This document shows positions 8,704 to 17,170 of a stretch of DNA of 34,891 nt, piece by piece. The notes under the pieces are model-generated. The model saw nothing but the letters and a program-made list of their open reading frames with translations. It searched no databases and was not told the origin of the DNA. Each line of letters begins with the position of its first letter. The first letter of the stretch is position 1. The translations under genes were made by a program, and so were the position numbers. The DNA is from Litorimonas sp964490745 (GTDB lineage: Bacteria > Pseudomonadota > Alphaproteobacteria > Caulobacterales > Maricaulaceae): assembly GCA_964490745.1 (NCBI GenBank), contig CAZBDT010000008.1, positions 1 through 34,891 of the forward strand. Reading direction: 5' to 3'.

Positions 8704-9594
8704 TTAGCTCTTCACCGCTTGCGCTAATTCCATCATATCCAAAACGGCTTTATCGTAGTTTTTGTCTTTGGCCCAGAATTCTAAACCTATTGGACGGGCA
8801 TATCCACTCGCCCGCAACTGTTTCAGGACCTGAGCGTAGTTAACCTCCCCCGTACCCGGTTGCGCGCGGTCGGGCGCGTCCGCCAATTGGACATAACATA
8901 TTGTATCTGCATGACGTTTGAGGTTCCCGATCAACTCGCCTTCATGGCGTTGCATATGGAATAAATCCCAATTCAATTTGATAAAAGGCGACCCAATAGA
9001 TCGAACAATTTCGACGGCGTCAGAACTGCCATACAGAAAATGACCGGGATGATCATAGGGATTAAAGGGCTCGATTGCGGCATAAACCTCGGCGTCTTCA
9101 AAAATAGATGCTGCCGCTGCAAAGTGATCTCGGTAAATCTTCAAACTTTCAGATTTTGACACTTCGTCTATATTTTGATGCCCGGTAAAAGTGATAATTT
9201 CCGTGTTTAGGATATTCGCATTCTCCACGGCTTTTTTGCAATTCTCTAAAAAGAGGTCGCGTGATTCCGTGAGCGCGAGTGGCGGGCAATCCCCGACAAT
9301 TTGTGCAACACTGACACCTGCATCCTGAGCAAGTTTCACAAGCTCGGAGGCTTTCCTGTCCCAGCTGTCGATGAACCAAAATTCTACGCTGGAAAAACCG
9401 TCCTGCCCGGCTTTGTCGAACCGCGCGGCAAAATCTGAATCCGTGTACCAGCTTTCTATATTAACAGCATAATCCGCCAGAAGATCCACTTTTTGATCAG
9501 AACTAAAGCTTTGTTCGGATGTATTTGATGAAGCGGCGCAAGCGGTTAGGCCCGTCACGGCTGCGCCAATGAGAACCGCTTCACGCCTATTCAT
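8704..9594 (-). CDS. TIM-barrel protein, hydroxypyruvate/xylose isomerase-like, exported
   Basis: The 296-residue protein belongs to the xylose isomerase-like TIM-barrel (AP endonuclease family 2) group. Supporting segments are SVEFWFIDSWD, NTEIITFTGHQ, YAAIEPFNPYDHPGHFLY, IKLNWDLFHMQRHEG and GEVNYAQVLKQL, with E, D, H and E residues where hydroxypyruvate isomerases bind the metal and substrate. The N terminus is MNRREAVLIGAAVTGLTACA, with a twin-arginine-like start and a lipobox LTAC (Cys19), so export and lipidation are likely. This is unusual for a sugar isomerase. It lies two bases after ybaB and three before ggt. Its substrate is unknown. Confidence 0.8.
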   Translation of the reverse strand: MNRREAVLIGAAVTGLTACAASSNTSEQSFSSDQKVDLLADYAVNIESWYTDSDFAARFDKAGQDGFSSVEFWFIDSWDRKASELVKLAQDAGVSVAQIVGDCPPLALTESRDLFLENCKKAVENANILNTEIITFTGHQNIDEVSKSESLKIYRDHFAAAASIFEDAEVYAAIEPFNPYDHPGHFLYGSSDAVEIVRSIGSPFIKLNWDLFHMQRHEGELIGNLKRHADTICYVQLADAPDRAQPGTGEVNYAQVLKQLRASGYARPIGLEFWAKDKNYDKAVLDMMELAQAVKS

Positions 9595-9595
9595 T

Positions 9596-9919
9596 CTAGA
9601 ACGGCATCTTCATACCGGGTGGAAGTTGAATATCCCCCATGGCCGATTTCATCGTTTCCGCTTGCGCTTGATCCAATTTCACTTTGGCATCTTGGAAGGC
9701 CGCAATGATCAAATCCTCGACCACTTCCTTATCTTCGCCCGTCATGAGTGAAGGGTCGATTTCGAGCGACTTCATATTCCCGCCACCCGCAAGTGTCACT
9801 GTGACGAGACCACCACCGGAGCGGCCAATCGCGGTCAAATCGGCGACCATTTCTTGCGCAGATTCCATTTTCTTCTGCATCTCTTTGGCCTGCTTCATCA
9901 GGCCCATTAGATCTTTCAT
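9596..9919 (-). CDS. ybaB: YbaB/EbfC family nucleoid-associated protein
   Basis: This 107-residue protein matches the family length. It has the helical MKQAKEMQKKMESAQEM start, the central GGGLVTVTLAGGGNMKSLEID strand pair, and the LIIAAFQDAKVKLDQAQAETM helix ending in a short LPPGMKMPF tail. YbaB binds DNA as a dimer and is nearly always encoded between dnaX and recR. Here it follows dnaX by nine bases, as expected, but recR comes only after two inserted genes. Confidence 0.95.
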   Translation of the reverse strand: MKDLMGLMKQAKEMQKKMESAQEMVADLTAIGRSGGGLVTVTLAGGGNMKSLEIDPSLMTGEDKEVVEDLIIAAFQDAKVKLDQAQAETMKSAMGDIQLPPGMKMPF

Positions 9920-9928
9920 GGTTAAGTC

Positions 9929-11689
9929 CTATTCACTGTCTTGTCCCATATCTTTTTTCGGGAATTCAGAATGGATGACATTTTCCGCGCGGTCACGAAT
10001 ATAAAGCTCTTTCGCGGATGTCAGAAGCGGGTGAGAAAAAGCCGGATGTGATCTATCCTCGGCGTCCTGCGCCGCCGCTTCTGATTTACGTTGCTGCGAA
10101 AGCGTTGGCTCGCCCTCTTCTTCAGATGGGGAGACAACCCAAAGATCGCCGGTCATCTCTTGTAGAGCCGTCACGATCTTACCGATCAAACTGTTTTGGC
10201 GTGGGTCGGTGATGTTCACACTGATCGCGCCGCACTTGAAACTGACCAAGCGGACATAGCGTTCCAGATCGGATTTCAACCGAATTTGCGTATCGGGGAT
10301 GGCGGCGACAAAGTCTTGAAAACTTCCAATTTCAACTTTCGGCGCTTCGGGGAGAACAGGCTTAGGCGCTTCTAACGCGGCTGTTGGGGCTGTCGAGGAT
10401 GACGTTGAGAGAGATTGCGTCGACATGGCCGAAACGGAAGCGGTTCCACCACTTGAACCGGATGAGAGTACCGGAAGCCCCGGACCGCCATCCTCTTGAT
10501 CTTTGCGGGCTTGCGCAATGATCGCAGAGGCGAGTTCGGGCGGTGGCATTTGCCCTGCAAGGCTAAGCTTCAAAAGCGCCATTTCTGCCGCGGCCAAAGG
10601 GGCTGGTGCTTGGCGCACATCATTATAGGCTGCGCTGAGAACTTGCCAAAGGCGCGTGAGTTGGCCAACAGATTGTGTCTCTGATAGATCGCGCAAGCGC
10701 TTGGCTTGATCGGGTGCCATTTCGAAATCCGCAAGTTCGCCCAGCGTTTTTGCGCGGCTGACTTCATGACAGACATCTAGCAAATCCCGCATCACGACGG
10801 AGGGGTCGGCCCCGTCATCATATTGCGCGCGCATTTCCAACAAGGCGCCTTTCGTGTCGCCGCCCGCCGCCATAGCAAAAAGGTCTAAGATACGGACACG
10901 GTCCGCTAGGCCAAGCATGGTTCGGACCTGCTCACCTGTGACCTGATCCCCGTCGAGCCCGGCCTGGACGATCGCTTGATCGAGCAAAGACAGACCGTCG
11001 CGAACAGACCCTTCGGCTGCGCGCGCGATCATCGCAAGACCTTCATCGGAAATCTTCACACCCTCTTTTTCGCAAATGCCGCGCAGATGTTCAGCCAAAA
11101 TGGAGGCGTCCACCCGCCGTAAATCAAAACGCTGACAGCGGGATAGGACCGTGATGGGGACTTTTCGAATTTCCGTTGTGGCGAAGATAAATTTCGCATG
11201 ATCCGGTGGCTCTTCCAGCGTTTTCAGCAAGGCATTAAACGCCCCCGCCGAGAGCATGTGAACCTCGTCAATAATATAGACTTTGTAACGCGCCGTCGCA
11301 GGCGCGTAACGCACACCGTCGAGCAGCTCGCGCATATTCTCTACACCCGTGCGCGACGCCGCGTCCATTTCCAGCACATCCATATGGCTGCTGGTCATAA
11401 TCAGTTCGCAATGATCGCCCAGCGTCGATAGATCGACACTCGGTCCGTCAACAGCGTCTGACTGATAATTCAGCGCACGTGCAAGTAAGCGCGCCGTCGT
11501 CGTTTTCCCAATCCCCCGAACACCGGTTAGCATAAAAGCATGGGCCACGCGGTTCGCCTCAAACGCATTTTTCAGCGTCGTCACCATGGCGTCCTGACCG
11601 ATCATATCCTCAAAAGTAGAGGGTCGGTATTTCCGGGCCAGAACCTGATAAGATTCTTGCTCACCAAACATGGAGGCTGTGTCGCTCAT
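9929..11689 (-). CDS. dnaX: DNA polymerase III subunit gamma/tau
   Basis: The 586-residue clamp-loader ATPase has Walker A GVRGIGKTTTA, Walker B YIIDEVHML, the sensor 1 region FATTEIRKVPITVLSRCQRF, and sensor 2 GSVRDGLSLLDQ. The zinc module is reduced to a single Cys (GDHCELIM before DVLEMDAAS), as in other alphaproteobacteria. A Ser/Thr/Ala-rich linker near residues 420-450 precedes the tau C-terminal part. I chose the ATG at 11689 (MSDTASMFGEQ) over the frame start at 11746, because the extra 19 residues look non-coding and DnaX families begin close to the YQVLARKYRP segment. It forms the polymerase III clamp loader. Confidence 0.96.
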   Translation of the reverse strand: MSDTASMFGEQESYQVLARKYRPSTFEDMIGQDAMVTTLKNAFEANRVAHAFMLTGVRGIGKTTTARLLARALNYQSDAVDGPSVDLSTLGDHCELIMTSSHMDVLEMDAASRTGVENMRELLDGVRYAPATARYKVYIIDEVHMLSAGAFNALLKTLEEPPDHAKFIFATTEIRKVPITVLSRCQRFDLRRVDASILAEHLRGICEKEGVKISDEGLAMIARAAEGSVRDGLSLLDQAIVQAGLDGDQVTGEQVRTMLGLADRVRILDLFAMAAGGDTKGALLEMRAQYDDGADPSVVMRDLLDVCHEVSRAKTLGELADFEMAPDQAKRLRDLSETQSVGQLTRLWQVLSAAYNDVRQAPAPLAAAEMALLKLSLAGQMPPPELASAIIAQARKDQEDGGPGLPVLSSGSSGGTASVSAMSTQSLSTSSSTAPTAALEAPKPVLPEAPKVEIGSFQDFVAAIPDTQIRLKSDLERYVRLVSFKCGAISVNITDPRQNSLIGKIVTALQEMTGDLWVVSPSEEEGEPTLSQQRKSEAAAQDAEDRSHPAFSHPLLTSAKELYIRDRAENVIHSEFPKKDMGQDSE

Positions 11690-11755
11690 GGGCGGAATAT
11701 AGGCGCAGCAAACGGATATGGAAAGCGGAAGGCTGTGACCGTCCACAGATAAGAC

Positions 11756-13033
11756 CTATTCTGTCGGCTTGGTCTCATCCAAGAGGTTGATCTCTCCGGA
11801 CGCTGCCAATTCTGCATCCACCTTTTCATCGATTGATGTATCGGGGGTTATATCCATATCTATGTCAGTTGGTTTAGCTTGCGCTTTAGATGTCTTGGAT
11901 TTTGCTTTTTCCAGCTTCAACTCACCCCCTGACATGCCGTCAAGCTTCACGCGATATATCGGTTCAGGAAGCGAGAAGCCTTGCGATTCCAGCGCATCTT
12001 TGACAGCACGAATGGAGAGGCTTCGGGCTTTGCCAAAGCTGGCTGTAGTCTGATCGACCCACCCGAAGAAGTTTATCACAATGTTTGAATCCCCGACTTC
12101 GGAAATCGAGGCAGATGGTGCGGGATCATCCTTCACAAAATCATGTGTACGCATAGCATCAAGTCCCGTCTGCATCGCGGCCACAGGATCATCAGCGGCG
12201 TCTACACCAAGGCTGAATGTAAACCGACGATCAGGGTTCGTCGTGTAATTCAGGATCACGGCCTTAAAGACGGTGGAATTGGGAATGCGCAAATGATTGC
12301 CATCCATCGTCATCAATATGGTCGCGCGGCTGGTCAGGCGCATGATCTTTCCTTCGCGGTCCCCGATCAGAACATGATCCCCCGCTCTGAAAGGTTGGCG
12401 TAGGGACAACATGATAGAGGCAAGATAGTTTTCGAGCGTATCGCGGACAGCAAAACCCAAAGCGATACCGACGACACCTGCACCGCCTAATATTGTGGCG
12501 ATAAAGGCCTGCGCCCCTAGGAAATTGAGCGCGATGATAAGCCCGCCAATGATAAATAAGATACGCACGGTTTGAGACAAAATCTCTGCCAGAAAAGGAT
12601 TAGGCGACACTTTTTGCCAAAAGGCTTTTCTACGCGCAACAAAACTGCCCAGCCACCACATGAAGAGAAAAGCCAACAAGGCGAGGCAGATAATGGGAAG
12701 CGCGCTCTGGATCTCCTCCAAATCTTGTCTCAAACCACTCAGGGCATCGCTGACATTATTTTCACCGACCAGCGCACGATTGAGTTGGTCTTGTACATAA
12801 ACAATACCTTCACGGCCTTGCGCGATCTCAACCGCTTTGGCCGCAATGTCAGCATTCGCAACATCCCCTGTCAGAGTCGCAACGCCATTTTCAATGCTCA
12901 CAGAAATTTCCGCCATATCCGTCGTACTGGCGTAAATGGCGGATAGTCCGGCTTCGGCGTCTGATAAAGCTGTATCCTGAGCGAAAAGCGGTGTTGTGAT
13001 AAAGAATAAGAAACAGATTAAAAATATGCGCAC
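11756..13033 (-). CDS. Mechanosensitive ion channel (MscS) with N-terminal BON domain
   Basis: The 425-residue protein begins with a signal peptide (to about residue 18, LFAQD). It then has a BON domain (about 41-90, with VSIENGVATLTGDVAN and the GREGIVYVQDQL segment), three hydrophobic segments (about 110-130, 155-172, 177-197), and the MscS pore and beta domain (GGAGVVGIALGFAVRDTLEN and QPFRAGDHVLIGDREGKI). A Lys/Asp-rich tail ends the chain. It would open under membrane tension and release solutes; the periplasmic BON domain may contact lipid or the outer membrane (inference). It lies 66 bases upstream of dnaX and downstream of the SRP RNA. Confidence 0.92.
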   Translation of the reverse strand: MRIFLICFLFFITTPLFAQDTALSDAEAGLSAIYASTTDMAEISVSIENGVATLTGDVANADIAAKAVEIAQGREGIVYVQDQLNRALVGENNVSDALSGLRQDLEEIQSALPIICLALLAFLFMWWLGSFVARRKAFWQKVSPNPFLAEILSQTVRILFIIGGLIIALNFLGAQAFIATILGGAGVVGIALGFAVRDTLENYLASIMLSLRQPFRAGDHVLIGDREGKIMRLTSRATILMTMDGNHLRIPNSTVFKAVILNYTTNPDRRFTFSLGVDAADDPVAAMQTGLDAMRTHDFVKDDPAPSASISEVGDSNIVINFFGWVDQTTASFGKARSLSIRAVKDALESQGFSLPEPIYRVKLDGMSGGELKLEKAKSKTSKAQAKPTDIDMDITPDTSIDEKVDAELAASGEINLLDETKPTE

Positions 13034-13120
13034 ATGTCCCTCCAGCTATATAAGTGAATATGATCTGGAAGCGCTATGGTTCCGACGCAAGGTAATAATT
13101 GCTGGGAAGCGGGATAAAGT

Positions 13121-13214
13121 GGAAGGCCGGGTCTTGACCCAATAAAGACTCGTTACGGCTGCTGCGTTCCCGCCCTGACCGGGTTGGCGAGGATATCGTC
13201 CAAGCCGACCTTCC
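13121..13214 (-). ncRNA. ffs: Signal recognition particle RNA (4.5S, small bacterial type)
   Basis: On the minus strand the core GGTCAGGGCGGGAACGCAGC, followed by AGCCGTAACGAG, matches the conserved SRP helix 8 with its GGAA tetraloop and internal loops. The ends pair: GGAAGGTCGG at the 5' side with CCGGCCTTCC at the 3' side, ten pairs including one G-U. This gives a hairpin RNA of about 94 nt. The exact ends may extend a few bases. It binds Ffh and targets membrane proteins to FtsY. In many alphaproteobacteria it lies just before dnaX; here the MscS gene stands between. Confidence 0.93.
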
Positions 13215-13263
13215 GAGAGGTGATTTAGTCTGCCCGCTCGCTTTCTACAAGTGATGGACACAT

Positions 13264-13289
13264 AAAAAAGCCCGACTCATGGCCGGACT
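13264..13289 (-). terminator. Rho-independent terminator of the OMP gene
   Basis: On the minus strand AGTCCGGC and GTCGGGCT form an eight-pair stem (two G-U pairs) around a five-base loop, followed by a run of Us. It begins 21 bases after the stop of the beta-barrel gene and separates that transcript from the SRP RNA downstream. Confidence 0.85.
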
Positions 13290-13310
13290 CAAGCCATAGT
13301 CTAAATCAAC

Positions 13311-13835
13311 TTAGAATTTGCGCACATAAGTGATCGCATATGTTTCAGCTGTGCCGGAAAAATCTGCGCCATTGATAGTGTCATCGCTACTATCCAAGAA
13401 CGTGACCTCAGCGCGGAGTCCATTCACGCCATCAAACATATATTCGGCCCCGCCACCATATGCGAATCCGTCAATATCCAGGCTCTCATCGAGTCCATCG
13501 CCGTCTACGCCAAATTGTGTGAAATGGTAACCGCCTTTGGCGAAAAGACTGAACTGCTCAGTCAGCGGAACGGACCCACGTATAAATGCGGCGTAGCTAT
13601 TATCTACACCCACATCAAAACCTTCAATATCATCGTCGATGACGCCAAAACTGGCTTGGCCTTCAATAGAAAGGTTTTCGTTGAACTGATACCCCAGACG
13701 ACCGGTGAGGTTATAGCTGTCAAACTCGACGGCCTCAGCCCCCAAATTAATATAGGCCGCTGAATCTTGCGCTTGGGCAGACATTGCAAATCCTGTTGCC
13801 GCTGTTGCAGCCAAAGCCAATTTGATAAAAGTCAT
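13311..13835 (-). CDS. Outer membrane beta-barrel (porin-like/OmpA-TM-like) protein
   Basis: A 174-residue protein with a clear signal peptide cleaved near MSAQAQDS (about residue 22). The mature part has alternating amphipathic strands (NLTGRLGYQFNENLSIEGQA, FSLFAKGGYHFTQFG, GLRAEVTFLD) and ends in YVRKF, the aromatic C-terminal signal for BAM insertion. Loops are rich in Asp and Gly, suggesting Ca2+ binding or an acidic surface. The length fits an eight-stranded barrel. A TTAAGGA ribosome binding site precedes the ATG. It is a single-gene transcript closed by its own terminator. The specific function is unknown. Confidence 0.88.
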   Translation of the reverse strand: MTFIKLALAATAATGFAMSAQAQDSAAYINLGAEAVEFDSYNLTGRLGYQFNENLSIEGQASFGVIDDDIEGFDVGVDNSYAAFIRGSVPLTEQFSLFAKGGYHFTQFGVDGDGLDESLDIDGFAYGGGAEYMFDGVNGLRAEVTFLDSSDDTINGADFSGTAETYAITYVRKF

Positions 13836-14083
13836 ATTCTTGATCCTTAAATAATTTTGTCATTTCCGTGTCACCAAGATAGCGGGCGACACGCAATCAA
13901 ATAACGGCCTCCGACCTCGGATCGCTTTAGAGCTTTCTCAAGTCAGATTGCGCGTAAATAACGTAATCTATTGAAAATGGTTGCTATTTTAGCACAGTTT
14001 ATAAACTGGTTGTCACAGTCATGACGGCATTCTGAACGAAACTTCGCTTAAATTACAATTTGATTTCAGACGCGACAGGTTCC

Positions 14084-15001
14084 ATGTCGGGCAACATGAC
14101 CGATATTCAAACCGACACCCCGATTCCCTTTGCCGGAGACACGCTGGACTACGCCGAAAATGACCGAAGCCCCGAGCAGCTGCAGGCCTTATTGGGCAAG
14201 ACATCTGCTCGCGCTATTTTATTTTTCAAAGGCCGCATTGGTATCGGGAAAGGGGGCCGCCCGCACCGGGTCCACCCTTCTGAGTTAATCGGGCATGATT
14301 TAGCCGCGCCCGGCCCGATTTTTCTGGGCCTGGAAGGTGATCGTCCGATTTTTGCGTTTAGTGTTGCCAAACCTGAAGAATTTCTGCCGGAAGAGAATTT
14401 TGTCTCGCTGCGCGGGATTGGCGGTAATCTTAAACCCACGGATTTGGCCATGGCGGGTCGCGCAAAGTCTTTATTTGCGTGGCACCATACGGATCGTCAT
14501 TGCACCGCCTGCGGCGGACAAACTGTGGCGCGTGACGGAGGCATTAAACAACAATGTACGGGCTGCGGTGCAGAGAGTTTTCCGCGTGTTAGCCCGGTTG
14601 TCATCATGTTAGTCACAGATGGAGATAAGGTCCTCTTAGGTCGCGGTCCCGGCTGGCCCGAAGGCTTCATGTCCGCACTGGCCGGATTTATCGCTGCCGG
14701 CGAAAGTGTTGAAGATGCCGCCATACGCGAAGTGATGGAAGAAGCGGGCGTGAAAACAAAGAATCCGCGCTATGTTTTCTCCCAACCTTGGCCCTTCCCT
14801 GCGCAGCTTATGTTAGGCTTGATGTTAGACGCTGTTACAACCGAGATCACGATTGATCCGAAAGAGCTGGAAGATGCAAAATGGTATTCACGCGATGAGG
14901 TTGGCGCTGTCCTAGACGGGACAGGCCAAGCTTTCATGTGTCCGCCGCGTCAGACGATTGCCAATCAACTCTTGCGGCATTGGTTGTCAGAAACGTCTTA
15001 A
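14084..15001 (+). CDS. nudC: NAD(+)/NADH diphosphatase (NudC-type Nudix hydrolase)
   Basis: The protein has the NudC layout: an N-terminal domain, a zinc ribbon (HCTACGG and CTGCGAESFPRVSP) and a Nudix domain. The Nudix box runs from GFIAAGES through REVMEEAGV, and the NudC-specific SQPWPFPAQLMLG follows. It hydrolyses NADH to NMNH and AMP and can remove NAD caps from RNA. The frame is open from a TTG at 14060, but ATGs at 14084 and 14096 are more likely starts; I use 14084 (about 305 residues), preceded by a weak ACAGG. Its stop overlaps that of the convergent YHS gene. Confidence 0.93.
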   Translation: MSGNMTDIQTDTPIPFAGDTLDYAENDRSPEQLQALLGKTSARAILFFKGRIGIGKGGRPHRVHPSELIGHDLAAPGPIFLGLEGDRPIFAFSVAKPEEFLPEENFVSLRGIGGNLKPTDLAMAGRAKSLFAWHHTDRHCTACGGQTVARDGGIKQQCTGCGAESFPRVSPVVIMLVTDGDKVLLGRGPGWPEGFMSALAGFIAAGESVEDAAIREVMEEAGVKTKNPRYVFSQPWPFPAQLMLGLMLDAVTTEITIDPKELEDAKWYSRDEVGAVLDGTGQAFMCPPRQTIANQLLRHWLSETS

Positions 15002-15450
15002 TCAGCGATCAATTCTGGCCAGCGTTTATCAGCCGCGCGTATTAGGCGTGCCCGCTTTTTCTCCCAGCGGCGTTTAATTCGCGCATTATAATTGAAATAA
15101 AGGCGGCCATCCTCGACAAACCATTCATCTGGATCTCCGGGTGCCAACTTTCCCTTAGCGACAGCCCAGGCGCAATATCCGCCATATTGCGGCGCGAAGA
15201 GATCAGGATTCGTTAAAAACAAATCTTTATTCGCTTGACTGAAAAAGAACCAATCCGCACCCTCATATCGGGTCGAAAAATCGGCCTTGCCTTGCTGAGG
15301 CTTACCCGAAAAAAAGGTCACGACGTCATAGCCATCGGCGGCAATATTGTCACGCCAATCGGTATAGACCGCGTCTGGCGTAGCCGAAGCGGCTAAGGGC
15401 GTCATTAAGAGTCCCGCCCCCATCACCGCGCTGAGAAGTTGTTTCATCAT
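14998..15450 (-). CDS. Exported YHS domain-containing protein
   Basis: A small exported protein of about 150 residues. From the ATG at 15450 (or 15447) it has a signal peptide ending near LAASATPDA; the longer frame from 15483 would place charged residues before it and is less likely. The YHS-like core has DGYDVVTFFSGKPQQGKADF, WFFFSQANKDLFLTNPD and PQYGGYCAWAVAKGK, including the GGYCA cysteine. The C terminus is very basic. YHS domains are linked to metal handling, but the ligand here is not known. It lies four bases after pheA on the same strand, so it may be co-transcribed with it. Confidence 0.85.
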   Translation of the reverse strand: MMKQLLSAVMGAGLLMTPLAASATPDAVYTDWRDNIAADGYDVVTFFSGKPQQGKADFSTRYEGADWFFFSQANKDLFLTNPDLFAPQYGGYCAWAVAKGKLAPGDPDEWFVEDGRLYFNYNARIKRRWEKKRARLIRAADKRWPELIAD

Positions 15451-15486
15451 ACGCCTAATATAGGTAAGCCGCCGCCATTTCACAAT

Positions 15487-16326
15487 TTAAACTGTCGCAA
15501 GACGCATCGTGTCCATCGGATAGGTGCCAAGATGGGTGATGTTTTCAGAGAAAAACTCCAGCTCTTCCAAGGCGTTTTTCATCGCGGGGCTTTCAATATG
15601 ACCTTCCACATCCGCGTAGAATTGCGCGGCCGTGAAAGACCCGCCCACCATATAGCTTTCGAGTTTTGTCAGGTTTAGGCCATTAGACGCAAAACCGCCC
15701 AGAGCTTTATAAAGGGCGGACGGGACAGAGCGTACTTTAAAGACAAATGAGCTCACACTCGGGACATCCACTTCAGGCAATATCGGGTTTTCCGCCAGAA
15801 TAATGAAACGTGTCGTATTATGGTCAGCATCTTCAATATCGTTGGCCAAAATCTCCAAACCATAAGTTTCTGCAGATAGCCGTGACGCCACGGCGGCGAC
15901 GCTCTTATCTTTATTCGCCGCGATTTTTCGAGCCGCGCCAGCCGTGTCGACATCTGCGATGGCATCAATCTTATGTTCTGTCAGAAAGTTTCTCACCTGT
16001 CCCAAGGCCATATGATGTGACCTTGCGCTTTTGATATCGGAAAGACTGGCACCCGGAACGGCTAGTAATTGGTGATGGACCGGCAAATAACGCTCGCCTA
16101 CAATGTGCAATCCACCGGCCGGTAATAGATGGTAAATGTCAGACACCCGGCCCGCAACTGTATTTTCGACGGGAATCATGGCGAGTTGCGCCGCTCCGGA
16201 CCTGACCGCTTCAAAAGCATTGGCAAAACTACGGCAGGCCACAGGCATATGATCCGGATAAAATTGCGAACAGGCGAGATGGGAATAGGCCCCCGGTTCA
16301 CCTTGATACACGATTTTTTGCGTCAT
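15487..16326 (-). CDS. pheA: Prephenate dehydratase
   Basis: The 279-residue monofunctional enzyme has a catalytic PDT domain (1-180) with YQGEPGAYSHLA, MIPVENTVAGRV and the HNTTRFIIL motif, whose Thr-Arg acts in catalysis (about 170-174). A C-terminal ACT domain (about 190-275) carries GFASNGLNLTKLES, the region that senses phenylalanine. It turns prephenate into phenylpyruvate for phenylalanine synthesis. There is no chorismate mutase domain, as usual in alphaproteobacteria. It is divergent from the cytochrome c gene; this pairing is common in this class. Confidence 0.97.
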   Translation of the reverse strand: MTQKIVYQGEPGAYSHLACSQFYPDHMPVACRSFANAFEAVRSGAAQLAMIPVENTVAGRVSDIYHLLPAGGLHIVGERYLPVHHQLLAVPGASLSDIKSARSHHMALGQVRNFLTEHKIDAIADVDTAGAARKIAANKDKSVAAVASRLSAETYGLEILANDIEDADHNTTRFIILAENPILPEVDVPSVSSFVFKVRSVPSALYKALGGFASNGLNLTKLESYMVGGSFTAAQFYADVEGHIESPAMKNALEELEFFSENITHLGTYPMDTMRLATV

Positions 16327-16508
16327 ATTCTTAGTCCAATCTCATTTAGCGCGATTTTCTGCGATTTGCCGTGTATAAACCCCTCGCGACGCTTCGCCGC
16401 AAGGTGTTTTCTATTTGCAATCGCGGCACATATTTATATGACATGGCGCAAGTAGCTAGGCCATATGACACGGCTTAAACCGTATAACCCGTTAGACAGG
16501 ATTTCGTC

Positions 16509-17108
16509 ATGGACGATTTAGGTTTCAACAAAATTGCAGGCGCAGTGCTTGCTGTAGTTCTGGGTATGCTTTTGCTTATGAAGCTCCCAGGCATTCTGAT
16601 GAACGGTCAGGGTGAAGAGATCGCCTATAAAGTCGGCCCTATTGATGTCCCAGGCGGTGACGAAGAAGAAATAGAACTCCCCTTCCCGCAAGCGGATTGG
16701 GTTGCGGCTATGGATGCGGCGAAAGGCGCAAGAGTTTTCAGAAAATGCCAGTCCTGTCACAATGTTGAGCCCGGCGGTGCAAATGGAACAGGTCCAGCGC
16801 TTTACGGCGTCGTGATGAACGGAAAAGGCGTTCATGAAGGATATTCATTCTCCACCGCACTCGCGATTCCGGGTGAGATTTGGACATATGAATCACTCGA
16901 TAAGTTTTTGGAAAAGCCGAGCGCCTATGCTCCCGGTACAAAAATGAACTTTGTTGGCCTTAAAAAGCCAGAGGATCGCGCCGCAGTTATTGAATATCTG
17001 CGCGTAGCAGACTCAGCCCCATCCCCACGTCCTGAACCGGCTTTGGCGGAGCCCGTCGTGGAAACTGAAATGTCCGTTGAGGAACCTGCAACCGATCCGA
17101 CGGAATAG
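16509..17108 (+). CDS. Membrane-anchored class I cytochrome c
   Basis: A 199-residue protein with an uncleaved N-terminal membrane anchor (about 9-31), an acidic periplasmic linker, and a cytochrome c domain (about 68-166). Heme binds through CQSCH (80-84), and the axial Met is in GTKMNFVG (Met146). The C-terminal 35 residues are Pro/Glu-rich and probably disordered. It resembles the CycM/c552 type that carries electrons from the bc1 complex to cytochrome oxidase. An AGGA sits eight bases before the ATG. A strong terminator follows the gene. Confidence 0.93.
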   Translation: MDDLGFNKIAGAVLAVVLGMLLLMKLPGILMNGQGEEIAYKVGPIDVPGGDEEEIELPFPQADWVAAMDAAKGARVFRKCQSCHNVEPGGANGTGPALYGVVMNGKGVHEGYSFSTALAIPGEIWTYESLDKFLEKPSAYAPGTKMNFVGLKKPEDRAAVIEYLRVADSAPSPRPEPALAEPVVETEMSVEEPATDPTE

Positions 17109-17132
17109 CTACTGATTCAATCCTAATTTTCT

Positions 17133-17159
17133 AAGCCCGCTCTCTAAGCGGGCTTTTTT
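17133..17159 (+). terminator. Rho-independent terminator after cytochrome c
   Basis: AAGCCCGC and GCGGGCTT form a perfect eight-pair stem around a seven-base loop, followed by a T run. It ends the cytochrome c transcript before the convergent NlpC/P60 gene. Confidence 0.93.
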
Positions 17160-17170
17160 ATGCGAGCGGC

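Noticed and set aside
11160..11560. Loss of zinc-binding cysteines in DnaX as a novelty
   Set aside because: The single-Cys form (GDHCELIM) is usual for alphaproteobacterial DnaX as I recall, so it is not notable.
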